Positions 31,926 to 43,700 of a DNA stretch of 64,000 bases are shown piece by piece. Origin of the DNA: Callaeas wilsoni (taxonomy: Eukaryota; Chordata; Aves; Passeriformes; Callaeidae). How positions within the stretch are numbered: position 1 is the stretch's first letter; every line of letters starts with the position of its first letter. The translations under genes and the position numbers were made by a program. The stretch covers positions 124,001-188,000 of the forward strand of contig VWPU01004984.1 in NCBI GenBank assembly GCA_013398955.1, in the 5' to 3' direction. The notes under the pieces are model-generated. The model worked only from the letters and a program-made list of their open reading frames with translations. It had not been told where the DNA came from and ran no database searches.

Positions 31926-34479
31926 TTTCACCCAGTCCTAAAAAGGTGGGGGAAGCCCCCAGGGCAGGCAGCATGCAGCCCAAGGGGCTCTAGGCATAGT
32001 GCATAAGTCCTGGAAAAGAAAGTTTTTTGGGAGGAGGGAGAACAAACCATCCCAAGTGAATGGGAAAAAAAAGTAAAGACCCAAACCAAAAAAAGAAAAC
32101 CCAACCCCACTTATAGGCTTCAGGCACCACAAAGACCACTTATTGCATCTCTTCCTACCCTAGGGCTGCAGTACTGCTGAGCTCTGTGCAGGACCAGCCC
32201 TCCCCTTCCCCAGCACCGGCCTCGGGACCCAGCAGCTGGGCTGGGGCCGACCCAGGGCACCCAGCCACAGGGAAACACCGGGAGATTCTGTATCTGGGTA
32301 CGCCAAAACCAGTGCTTGGGAAGTGGCTGAGTGATCCCCAGGAGTGGGCTGGAGCCCCCCAGGCTCTGCACTGACCCTTCCCCTCCACCACCCTTGATGC
32401 ATCCCCAGCAGGGCCCGGCCATGGGTGCCCCCGGCTGAGTGGGAGATGGAAGAATTCCACTTACTTTGCTTTTCTTTTTTTTTCTTTTTTTGTTGGGGGG
32501 GGTGTTTTTTTTTTTTTTGGATTGATCGTTTTCTGAAAAACATCAGCACAGCACAGGACAGTACTACCCACCCTAAATGTGTCGCTATATACATTCTACA
32601 TAAGCTCTATAGCAATCACATGTAAACATCATCATCGTGAGGAAATACTAGGACAGAAAAAGGCAAAGCTACAATGAGGCAATTGCCAATAGCAGATGCT
32701 CAGTCTCGGCCAGAGCTGCTCGTGTTCGCTAAGGTGGGATGAGAACCGGGGGGGTTTTGGGGCGGGAGAGACGCCAGATTTCACTGCTGAGGCTGAAGTG
32801 GCACAAGGACTGTTCCCCGGCAGTGATCGTCACCGGCGGCGGGTTGGGGACCCCGCGGTGGCCTCCGGGCCCCGGCGCTGGCGGGCTGGGGGTTGTCAGA
32901 ACCACGGCTCTCCCGAGGGGAATAGCCAGGGAACTGTGCTGGTGTCGGCGCTGCCGGCATTCCTGCTCCGGCTCTGGGCATCGCATCGTGTGCCATTCCC
33001 GAGGCTTTGGTCGCTCTCCCTGCTAGACGGAACATACCCAGGGAAACAGGGATAAACCCCCAAGTCACGGGGAGGGGAGACCCCAGGAGACTCTAATCTA
33101 TCTATTGGCAGAGTTAAGGCTATAATATTCTATCTACAGAGGATGGCTGAATCCCTAGTGGTCTCTGGGGCTCAAAAATAAAAGGAGACGGTGGCAATGG
33201 CTTGAGGAGCAGTGAGATTCCCGCTCCCTCGGGAAAACAAGTGCCTCTGGCTGGCTGGTGGAGGGCTGTGTCCCCGTCCCACCTCACCCACACATGGAGG
33301 GCAAGCCCACAAGTAAATTTTACTTAAATCCAGCCCCGAGGGCCCTTGGCCAGAGGCAGAGCCGTGCCCCGGGGCGCTGGCGGGCGTGGGACGGATCCGG
33401 AGTGCAGGTGGGTGCTGGGACGTCTATGGCTTATCAGCTACGGGGCGGGGTGCTGGGCGGGTGGGTGCTCAGTGTGGGTGCTGTGTGCCCCCACCTCTCT
33501 GGATTTGGGGCTGGACTTTGCGCTGGATTTGGGGCTGCATTTTGGGCTGGCTGCCCAGCGGGGAGCACGGGCAGGTCTTCTCGCCCCGCTTGCTTCGCAG
33601 GGTGTAGAAGCGAGCGTGGATGGAGCCACGGGGCCTGGCCAGTCTCCCAGCCATCCGAGGAGCTGGAGAGGAGCCAGCTCCTCCACACGGAGCGGAGACA
33701 TCCATCCCGCAGGCTGTGCCAGCAGGACCCGTCGGATCAGGCCTGCCTGGCTGCAGTCCCGCAGCCCCTCTCTCCTGGCTCCAAAGGCAGCGGAGGGCTG
33801 GAGCGGCGCTGGCTGCAGGCAGTGCATCCCTCATCCCTGTCCCACCCTCTGCAGCCTGCAGAGCTGCCCGGCCCTGGCTCCATCACCCACCAGCACCCGG
33901 CTCAGCGTGGGGGTGATGCTGGGGGGCTCGGGCCACGCCAGCACGAAGAATGGCTTTGACAGCAAAGTGGGTGACCCGGGACAAGCACCGAGCACCCCTG
34001 TTTGCCAGCAGGGGAGGCAGGGGAATGTCAGCTCCGTGACTGCTCTGACCCCCCATTTGCTGAGTGGCAAGTGCCTCATTACAGTGCATAGTTAAAAATC
34101 AAGGAAGCGGTACAATAAATCTGAATTACAGTACATCTGAGCCATAAATACATTTTTTTTTTAAGTATATACTTTTTTTTCTTCTCTTCTTCTATTAAAA
34201 ATTAGTTTATAATCCTGATTCTATTCACAATGAACAATTTCATCATCACACACTACGGACAAAAAAATGTTATGGTGAACACAGCTGCAACTCCACGGCG
34301 GGAGCACGGGGAGGGCTGGGAGGGGGAAGAGGGGCCGGGGGGCTCCTAGGCTCACCCTAAAACAACCAGTCAGAAGCAGAAGGGGGACTAACGTGTGGCA
34401 GTGAGACATCAACACCATGGGGACTCACAGACAGAAGCAGCTTTGTTCAATGTAAACATCGATCAGGGGACAGCAGTCT

Positions 34480-34521
34480 CTCTCTCGCGGGCGTGCTCTC
34501 GCTCTCTCTCGCTCTCTCGCT
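34480..34521. repeat. CT-rich simple repeat
   Basis: CT dinucleotides interrupted by CG steps, about 90 bp after the PPARGC1B stop codon, giving a GA-rich stretch in the mRNA. Confidence 0.85.
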
Positions 34522-34611
34522 TGCCATAGACTGAATAATTTCTTTGAAAACGTAAACATATTGGAAGTGCCTTGACTGAGGTATTGAGGTATTCCTCCAA
34601 GGTTAAGGCTG

Positions 34612-34715
34612 TTACCGATGCAGGCTGAGCTGGGCCTCCTGCAGCAAGCTGTCGAAATCCATGGTCTCGTACTTGCTTTTCACCGGAGCCGGGGAGGACT
34701 CGTCCGTGCCGCAAT
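34612..34715 (-). CDS. PPARGC1B: PPARGC1B last coding exon
   Basis: Acceptor ATCCCCAG; encodes [20 protein letters not shown] and [14 protein letters not shown], stop TAA at 34612-34614. The end KSKYE.MDFDSLL.EAQ.SL is the signature PGC-1 C-terminus. Confidence 0.96.
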
Positions 34716-37700
34716 CTGGGGATGGCAGGGACAGAAGGCAGCGGGGTCAGGGAGGGAGGGATCAGGGGATCAGCGTCCTCTCTGCCTGGTGGGGAGGGAA
34801 ACCGAGGCACAGCAGGGCACCGCTCACTGCTCTGCCACTGCACAGCCGTGCTGGACACAGCGGTGATGGTGACAGCACTGAGGATACTGAAAAGAGCTGG
34901 GGCAGAGGGGCTGCAGCCAGGCCCAGCTGGGCAGGGCACACACCACTGACATTCACTGCCAGGGTGAAAAAATCTGCTGGGTGCAGCTGAATTTGGAGGG
35001 GCTGACACAGGGCCATCCCATGGGAGCTGTACTGGTGGCAGAGCCAGGCTGCTCCACTGCCAGCCCCGAGCCAGGAGCTGAACGCACGGTGCCCCTGGAA
35101 AGCCCAGGGAATTCAGCACATAGCAGAACTAAGGCTGCCTAATCTCACAGCAGCGTAACATTTTGGGCGTATATTTTTGAATGTTGTGGTTGCATTTCAT
35201 CTCTGCCTGGGGGCTCCCCTTCTCATCCTGTACCAGGATGAGCAGGATTTTAGGAACGAGCTGGGCTGTGCAGGAAGGGGGTGACTCTGCAGAAATCAGG
35301 TAAGGAGCACTGAGGGAGCTTCTTTTATGCAGGGGGGCAGCCCTGGCCCCCCTCCCCACAGCACTGCACAGTCATCATCTTCTTCATGGGCTGCTATCTG
35401 CTTCCTAATTTCTCTGTGCCCAAAATGGGAGGCTCTGGGAATTATTTAGATGAACAATGGACATCTGTGCCCACAATCAAAGTCAAGCGATGGCTGCTCT
35501 GAGCAGAGCAGATACTGCAAGGTGCTAAAAAATCAGGGAGTACTTGTATCAGATAGAGCATCTGGAGGTAAATCAAGACTTGGGGCTTTATTTTCTGGAC
35601 CTCGGTCTTTCACTCATCAAGGGGATCCAGAACCCTTCAGCCCCTGCGGCGGGTACAGAAATAAACATGCAGTGTTGGTGAAACACCTGAAGCAAGGAGG
35701 GCTGGGCAAAGCCTGGGACACAATTCTCATGCAGGACTAGCACAGGGCTTGGCTCCTGGCCCTCAGCTCAGGCTGCAGCCCTACATCCTGGTGACACAGT
35801 CACCGAGACCTTGCTGAAGCACCGAAAGGATTAATGCGACCACAGCACATTTCAGTGCTGTCACTTTGGCTCCAGAGTGCATGTGCAGTGTGGTGAATCT
35901 GTCCTGCAGAGCAGCAAACCACCCACATCACCTCTTGGGCTAATGAAATGTTGCTGACTGCCTTCTCTAATGCCTAGGAAGGGAGCTTTCTGCTGGAAAG
36001 CCTCCAGCACCGTGCAGAAACTCAGCAGAGACAGGATGGGCTGCGCTCAGCTGAGACCCGGCAGCCCCAGGCTGTGATGCTACATTTTGCAGCCAACACA
36101 CCCTGAGGCCTCACACCAGTTATCTTCTTCTCCCCAGTTTCCCAATCCACCTGTCTGACCCATGAGCAGCTCCATGAGCCATAGGAAAGCCAGTGGGCTT
36201 TTCCTGCAGGCTCTGAAGGCGTTTGGGATCCCTGCGTGACCAGGGCTCAGCGGTGCAGTGTGCTGTAACAGCCCCGTGCTGATAAAAGAGACAAAGCAGC
36301 TGCTGCTTCCTCACCCAGGTCAGCGTATCTGGTCCAGAAGAAGCGCCCCAGGCCACCAGAGCTGAGCTGGAAGGAGGGCTCGTTCCTCTTCCTTAGCGAG
36401 GGGCCGTTCTTCAGCGATAAGGCGGCATGCTCGGAATACCGGTACGTGATGAAGCCGTACTTCTCCCCCCTGAGCAACCAGAGAAAGAATTCAAGATGTG
36501 GTGAGCCCCACAGCCCTTGTGATGCAGCACCACACCCCTGGCCCATCATTCTTCACTTCTCCATCCCACAGATGCCCTTGGATCTCTGGACACACTGAAT
36601 TTCCTTGACAAAAGCACCAAGGCCGAGGGCTCGGCTGAGCCAGGGGGTTGATGTGTTAGGGTTAGGGTTACTGCCTGGCAGTGCTGATGGGGCTCGGGGC
36701 TCCCTGTAGCTGCTGGAGCCCTGCACCACAGCTCACTGCCCACCCACCTGTTAGTCCTGGACAGGACCTGACACTCCACGATTTCACCGAACACCTCGAA
36801 GCGTTTCTTCAGCTCACTGGAGCTCATGCTGCTGGAGAGGTTTCTGATGTACACCACCCGGCCTTCCCCCTGCCAAAGCAACCAAAAGCTTTCAGGCTTG
36901 GACCCCGCACCTCCGTGCTGCTGATGGGCTGTTGAAGAGCCCCTGCAAGCCAGCACTGGGAAATGCTGCCATGGACACAGCCTGACATCTCCAGCATCTG
37001 GCTGTCTCCGCTCCAGCCAGGTCACAGTGTCACCCCCAGGACAGCCATAACTAGGCTGGAGCAGCCATCGCCCTCTTCTCCTTTAAAATTCTCCTGCATT
37101 CCTGCAGCTCTTTCAGCTTCTCCTGGCAAACGTGTGATATATTCCCAAGAGTTGCCAGGGGCAAAATCCAATTGCATTGCAGGAAGAAGTGCCAAAGCAG
37201 CGTGTGAGTGTGTGTGTGTGTGTGCACGACAGTAGGGAGCACCAATTTACTCTCCCACGTGCCCACTCCTCTCCCAGCTCCCAGCGTGTGCCCACGGGTT
37301 CTGGTGCACGAGGATGCAGCAGGGCCACATCTGTGACAGCTGAGCAGCTTCAGGGATTCCCCAGCTCACCCCACAAACTGCCAGTGCCAAGTGCACTGAG
37401 GCACCAGCGTAGGATGCTCTGGGCATCCCTGTGCCAAGGACTCCGTGTGTTGCCAATCGCTGGCGGCTTCTGCCGCACGTTGGGTTTTCCTCTCCCCCCT
37501 CCACCCCCATGTCCTTGTTTAACACTGGTCTCGCACCAAGGGATGCTGAAGCCAGGGCTAATGGGCTCCACTGCTGCTTTTTGGAGCAGGAGATGAGCCG
37601 AGGGCTGGGGCTGCTTTGTCCCCGCGGAGTCCCCGCTCACTTACGATGGCCTTTTCCCGTCTCTTCTCCAGCTGGCCCCGCTGCCCGCTCCCGCCCTGAC

Positions 37701-40700
37701 ACTGCTCGCCGTTCTCACACCTGCAAGGGAGGGACAGGAGGTCAGCCCGGGGCTGGGGGAGCTGCTGGGGAAAGCTTCAAACACCAGTGAGAAGCTGAGA
37801 CACCCACAGGAGCGTGTGGGCACCCGGGGGCACTGGGAGCCAAGGAGAGCCTGGGGTCTGGACACACTGGGAAGGACAGTTTTTTCTCATAGATGCCAGG
37901 GTGTCTCCAGCCAGCACTCGCCCCTTCCCAGGCCTGACTTGGGTGCCTGCCCATGTCCTGTCACCCGTGGAACCCCCCGGCTGCTTCGCTCTGCCGCTGC
38001 TTCCTCAGGCCACGGCTGATGTTCGCGGCAGTGGCTGATGCAGTACCAATTACTTTCATAGCTTTTCCTTCATTAATTAGCATCTTTACTACTTGGGCCA
38101 GCAGAGCAGAGAGGAGCTGCCCTGCACCATGGCAGAAATTCGGGGGGTGAAGCCAGTCCCGATGTCCCCGAGCCCCTGTACCTGAAGGTGCGTCTGCTGG
38201 CAGGTGACCGCGACCGGCAGCACGAGGAGCCCGAGCTGGACCTGCTCCGGGAGCAGTAATGCAAACTGGTCCTGGAAAGGGGGTTTCTCCGCAGGCACAG
38301 CTTGGTGTTGCCATGCTCCTCCTCTTCCTCCTCCTCTTCCTCCTCATCCTCCTCCTCCTCCTCCACGGGGGAGCCGCTCTCGCTGCAGCTGTCCTCAAAG
38401 ACGGTGTCGTACTCGGGGGTCTTGCAGAAGACCATGTCCTCATCGTCGAGGGCACTGTCCAGAAAGCCAAAGTGCTTTGTTAAGCTGGCTCTGATCTCCT
38501 GGTCTCTCAGCTGCTTGACGCCGTCTTTCCACAGCATCTCAGTGCCCGCCTCCTTGCCGAGCTCCAGCCCCTGGTAGTGGGCGGCCGGGACCCTCCTCTT
38601 GTGCTCCGTCTCCACCTGGCTCGGGGGCTCCCACGACTTGAGCACCTTCCTCTGCAGGGCGGCCTCGGGTTTCAGCACCTGGCAGTAGTCGTGGTCCCCG
38701 AAGGAGCGGGAGAAGGGCCGCTTGAGCAAGCCCTGCTGCTCGGGGAGCGGGCGTCCGCCCGCCCGGCTCAGGTGGGCGAACAGCTCCGTCCTCTCCGGGT
38801 GCTTCCTGGGGGCTTTCCGAGAGGCTGCCACGTCCCCGGCACCCCCAGGGCTGGGGGCCATCCCATCCTCCTTCCCTGGCTCCTGGGGGATGTCTGGCTT
38901 GTACAGGTCCTCCTCGGCGGGTTTATACGGCGGAGTGGTGGGCGGCGTGAGACCTGAACCCCCCAAACAAAGGGCAGGAGTCAGCTCTGCCCCCTCCATC
39001 CTGCCCAGTCCCACCCCCAGTCCTGGACTGCACCCGCGGCCCCCACAGCCTCATCCAGGGGCACCTGGGGGAAAAAGAAGGATGCCTTGATGCCAGCAGG
39101 GACCAGAGGACTCTCCCTTCCCTCCTGGCTCAAGCAGGGCCCCCTGAACAGCTCCTCCCACCCCAAACGCATTCCCCTGAGCTGCTCACGGCGCTCGGAT
39201 GTGGCAGCGCACAAGAGTCTCCTGTGTTTGCAGTGTGAAGGGGATGAAGGTGCCCCCTTGGCTGGGTAGGCTGGAACTGATGCCTCCAGGCTGAATTTAG
39301 GGTAAATGAGCCCCCTCCAAGAGGAGATTTTTGCAAAACTAAAAAATTCAAAGCCTGTCCTACCTGCTGTCCCACATAGCTCCACAGTCAGCATTGGCTC
39401 AAAGTTTCTCTTCCCAAAGGTCGGATCACTGGAGAAGAGCAGAAAATCAGGAGACAGAAAGCGTTTAGGTGAACCACAACCTAAAAACCCGAAAGAAAGC
39501 TGAGAAAACACTGCCCACAAGTGAACCCTCCCATCTGGCTGATGCCTGACTGAGTAACCCCACAAGGGCAGTGAGGTGAGCAGCTCCAGGGCACACACAA
39601 AATGCCCTGCACTGGGCATGGGACTCTCCCAGCTCCTTGCACGCTGTGGCTCCCCACAGCCCCGTGCCCAGCAGTGCAGCTCACTCTGCTCTAACACAGC
39701 TCCCCGTGCTGCCTGCCGAGGCCCTGCCCAGCCACACAACCCCAGGCAGTTCCCAGCCCCAGACTGGTTCGTTCACCCCCATCTGCACTTACGTTTGTGC
39801 CAAGGACAGCGTGAGACACCTGGGGGTTTCTGAAAGGCAGGAGAGAAGCAGGTTACCAGTGGAGCTGTATCCCTGCAGTGCCCACTGAGGGCTTTGCCCA
39901 GCTGAGAGGGACGGCTCACGCTACCAGGGCTGAGCCATTCCTGCACTTGCAGCTTGCTGGGGTTTTGAGGCACCACTGCAGCTGAACCCCAGAGCCCAGG
40001 CTCAGGGTGAATCCATGGGGAAGGACCTGGAGGGATGGGGCAACCTGGTCCCTGCTGGGTTACGGCCACACCAACTCCTTCACCTCATTATAAGGACGGG
40101 GAAACTGAGGCAGAAGATGCCAATGGATTGAAAAAGCACCCCAAAAGAGAAGAGACCCTCAGCTGTCCATGCATGGCACCCCAGAGCCAGGCAGTGCAGG
40201 AGCTGCTCACAGCTCTCCTGCCAGCTGAGTGCCCAGCACCCGGCCAGCATCGCTCGCCCACGGCAGGGGTGGCACGGGCACGCTGGGGCAGACGAGCAGA
40301 GTGACAGCCCCCAGCCCCCCTCACCTGTTTGCTCCAGGAGGGCACAGCGCCGGCTCTCAGTGCCCACCTCGCCATCCCCCAGGGAGCCCAGGCAGAGGGG
40401 CTGCGGCTCCGCCGATGGGGCTGTGCCCCCCACCTCCACTTCGGCCGCCGGCTCTTCGGCAGAGAAGCTCTCCAGCACCGGGCACGGTGCGGCCTCCCTG
40501 CAGCCCAGGGGCACAGAGGAGTCGGGCGGGGGCTCATCAAGGAAGGAGAGCCAGTGCCCGAGCTCGGGGTTGAGTCTCTTGGACCGGCGCACGGCGTAAA
40601 CAGCGCTGTCCTGCTTGCGGGCCACTCTCCCTGCGCCCGGGGTGCCCTCCTGCTTCCCAGCATCGTCCTCAAGGCCACCCAGCTCCCGCGGCGCCTCCGC

Positions 40701-43700
40701 CTCGGCCCCGGGGCTCTGCCGGGGCTCGCCCTTCTCCGCTGCTGCCGCTTTCACTCTGGATGTGCAAGTCCCACTGGCATCCTCCCCGTCGGGCGGCGCG
40801 GGGGAGCAGGAGCCGGGCGGCCGTGCCAGGGCCGCGTACACGGGCTTGCCCAGGCGGTATGGCTTGCTCACATCACACAGCAGGTCCCGCGCCAGCAGCT
40901 CCTTCAGGATGGAGAAGGAGGCTCCGGGCTTCTTGCAGCCGCCGGCTGCCTGCCAGGCGCAGCCCGGCCGGCTCTGGGCGCTGCCCGGCGCGGGGGCACA
41001 GTCCGGTTTGGCTCTCTTGAAGGGGCTGCTGCAGGGCTGGGGCTTGCTGTCGGCGGGGTCGCGGGCGGGCAGCTTCCGAGGGGGCAGGCAGTAGGTGTGC
41101 ATGTAGCGGATCAGCTCCACCACCGAGTGCAGCTCCCCCTCGCAGGAGAACTGGCCGCCTGTGACATCCTCCGCCGGGGACAGCGCGGCCACCGAGTCGC
41201 CGGAGCTCAGCGAGTCCTCGCTGGAGTCACTGTCGTCCTCGTGATGGGCGCAGTCGCCCGGGGTCGGGTGGTGGCCGCTGCCGGGGCACTCCTCGGGCGC
41301 CTGGGGGGCTTTGGTCTGGGAGCAGGAGGTGCTGGAGGTGAGGTGCCGGTGCAGCTCCGTGCAGCTGCGGCTCTGTGCCTGCGGGACGCTCGCCCTCCTG
41401 TCCCGGGGACCCTCCGCCTTCCGAGAGGAGAGAGGAGAAAGTCAGCCCTGAGCCCCACAGCCACGACCCTGGGGGGAGGCTGACAGAGCCACCCCACACC
41501 CTCGAACCCCCCCAGTTCACCCTGACCTCCCTGGGGTCAGGCCCATGCCCGGCATGCTGCCCCTCCTGCACGCAGTGATGCTCCTTCTCGCCAGGAGGGA
41601 TCTGCTGCTCTTCCCAGACAATCTAATTTGCCAGGCCTAATGCACCACACAATTAGCATTAGCAAAGTAGGTAAATCTGTGATGGCATCTTCTGCTGGGT
41701 TTCAGAGCAGCTGAAGTGTTGGGGTGGGCTCTGCAGCGTGACAGGCAGTGACTCCTGGCCAAAGGCCTTGGCTTGGGCTGAGTCAGCAGCGAGGGGGGCA
41801 AGGGGGTGACCGGGGAGCACATGAGGCTTTCACAAATGGGTGCTCAGGGAAGATGGGAGAGGCCAAACCTCCCTGCATTCAAATGGGATCAAGGTGTTTC
41901 TCAGCACAGCACAAAGTCTAAAGTTTTGCAGAGCCCAGACTGCAACGGAGAGGGATGGGAGCACCACAGACAGTCCCTGCCTGTTCCCGACCCCTTGCCC
42001 AGCCCAGAGGCTGCCCACACTCCCCAACACCGTCCTTTGGGACAGCTCCCAGGAGGTGGGTGCTGCACGGGCTCGAGGAAGTACCTTTGTGCAGGGCCGT
42101 GCGGGTCGGGACTTTGGGGTCCCCAGGCGCCGGGCGCTCCCGTCCCGCTGGGCCTCGCAGCTCGGAGGCGACGGAGAGAGGAGCAGCTTCTTCAGCTGCA
42201 AAGAGAAGGGGCAAGAAAAGGAGTCGGCATCGCAGCAAGGGCAGGAGAAAATGCCCGGGGGGTCATAGCCCCTTGGCTCATGTGTGAGCACATCCATCAC
42301 CGAGCATCCGACCCAAAAATGGGGCAAAAACGTATCAGACAAGGAGGGTTAGGGTTACTGTTTCCCACCTCCCCGTGGCCGTGGGGCAGTGTGCAGCCTT
42401 GTGAGGGTCGGGGCTGTCCCCACAGCATTCAGCCCAGGGACCCCCAGGCAGGCTGGGGTGGTGAGGACATGAGGGAATTTACTTCCCAGGGGCAACCCCA
42501 CTCGTGTCAGACACACAGGAGCTGCCGCGGCATTCCAGCTTCTCACTCCATCAATTCTGCCCTTAGGGGACAGAGGCTTTACACTGGTGTGCGTGATGGG
42601 TTTGGACAGCTCGCTTGAGTCCCTGTTCAAGGCTCATTTAGCCAAAACATCCAGAGAGGGTCTGGACTCTCTAACGAGCTTTCAAGGCGTTTTGCAGATG
42701 CAAATCCCTGTGGGATCTGTCGGGGATCTCCCCCAGCACTCTGTGTCAAGCCCATAGGTGCTGGGAGCGGGGTTTTCCCGGGTCACCCGCAGTGCCACCA
42801 CTTCAGATGGCAGGGTCAGCATAACGTTTTCCTTCTACTCAACCCCGATTTTGGCCAGGGGGAGGGAAAAAACCCCAGGCCCCACACCCAGCAACAACAT
42901 TTGAGATTGTGCCCATGGGGCGCTAACAACCGGAGGCGACAACAGCTCAACAGCAAGACGACTGCGTAGGCACCGGGGACTGCAGGAGAGACAGATCTGG
43001 GGCTCCCGTGCTGCCCGGGGGGCACGGAGCCCTGAGGGGTTAGAGAGTGATAGAAAAGGGGTGCCCGGGTCAGGGTCTGCCAAGAAATGCCAGCCGGGGC
43101 ACCCGCAGCTTTAGGAGTGAGGCTCCCGTTGGTGGAAGCGCCCAGCACCCTTTCCCCCCCGCCCCTGCAACGTATACATCCTATATATACACATACAGGT
43201 CATGTGTGATATATACCCCTGCGCGGGGCGTGCGCGGTGGAGATGCACGCTGTCACCACTGGATGTCACTCCTCCCCTTTTCTGGGTTTTCGGGGACACC
43301 CCGGGACCGGGCTGGGGGGCTCTGGGGGACTGTGAGCCTCAGGAAGGAGCAGAGGCTGGGGGTCCTGTGCCAGGGGATCTCCCAGGGATGGCAGGAAACG
43401 CTGCCGGCCAATCCTGGCCAGGAAGGGGAGCAGGGCTGGAGCCCCGATATTGCAGGGAACCAAGAGGGATGCTCCAGCCACCAAATCTGGAGGGACTGGA
43501 GGCCACGCAGCCCCTGAGGGGGTTTGGTGGAAGGCACGAGGAGGGTCAAACCCTCCCACTGAAAGCCGAGGACAGGGGCTGACACTCAGGCAAGCCCCTC
43601 TTGTGACAGCAGGGAGCTCAGCTTGGGGCAGAGCCAGGGGGAAACAGCCACCACTGCCCATGGGCACGGGGCTGGGACGAGCCAGGGAGAGCCCCGGGCA

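Larger units (their letters stand above)
30050..34611 (-). other. PPARGC1B: Probable 3' UTR of PPARGC1B, about 4.5 kb
   Basis: No coding exon is seen. The stretch has AU-rich parts, homopolymers and a CT-rich run just after the stop (34480-34521). Minus-strand AATAAA motifs occur at 31920-31925, with a T-rich stretch beyond, and at 30078-30083, with a T/G-rich stretch beyond. The distal one is taken as the likely end. Long 3' UTRs are known for PPARGC1 genes. Confidence 0.55.

Noticed and set aside
40329..41483. 384-codon plus-strand open frame
   Set aside because: Antisense of PPARGC1B exon 5, kept open by GC-rich codons.
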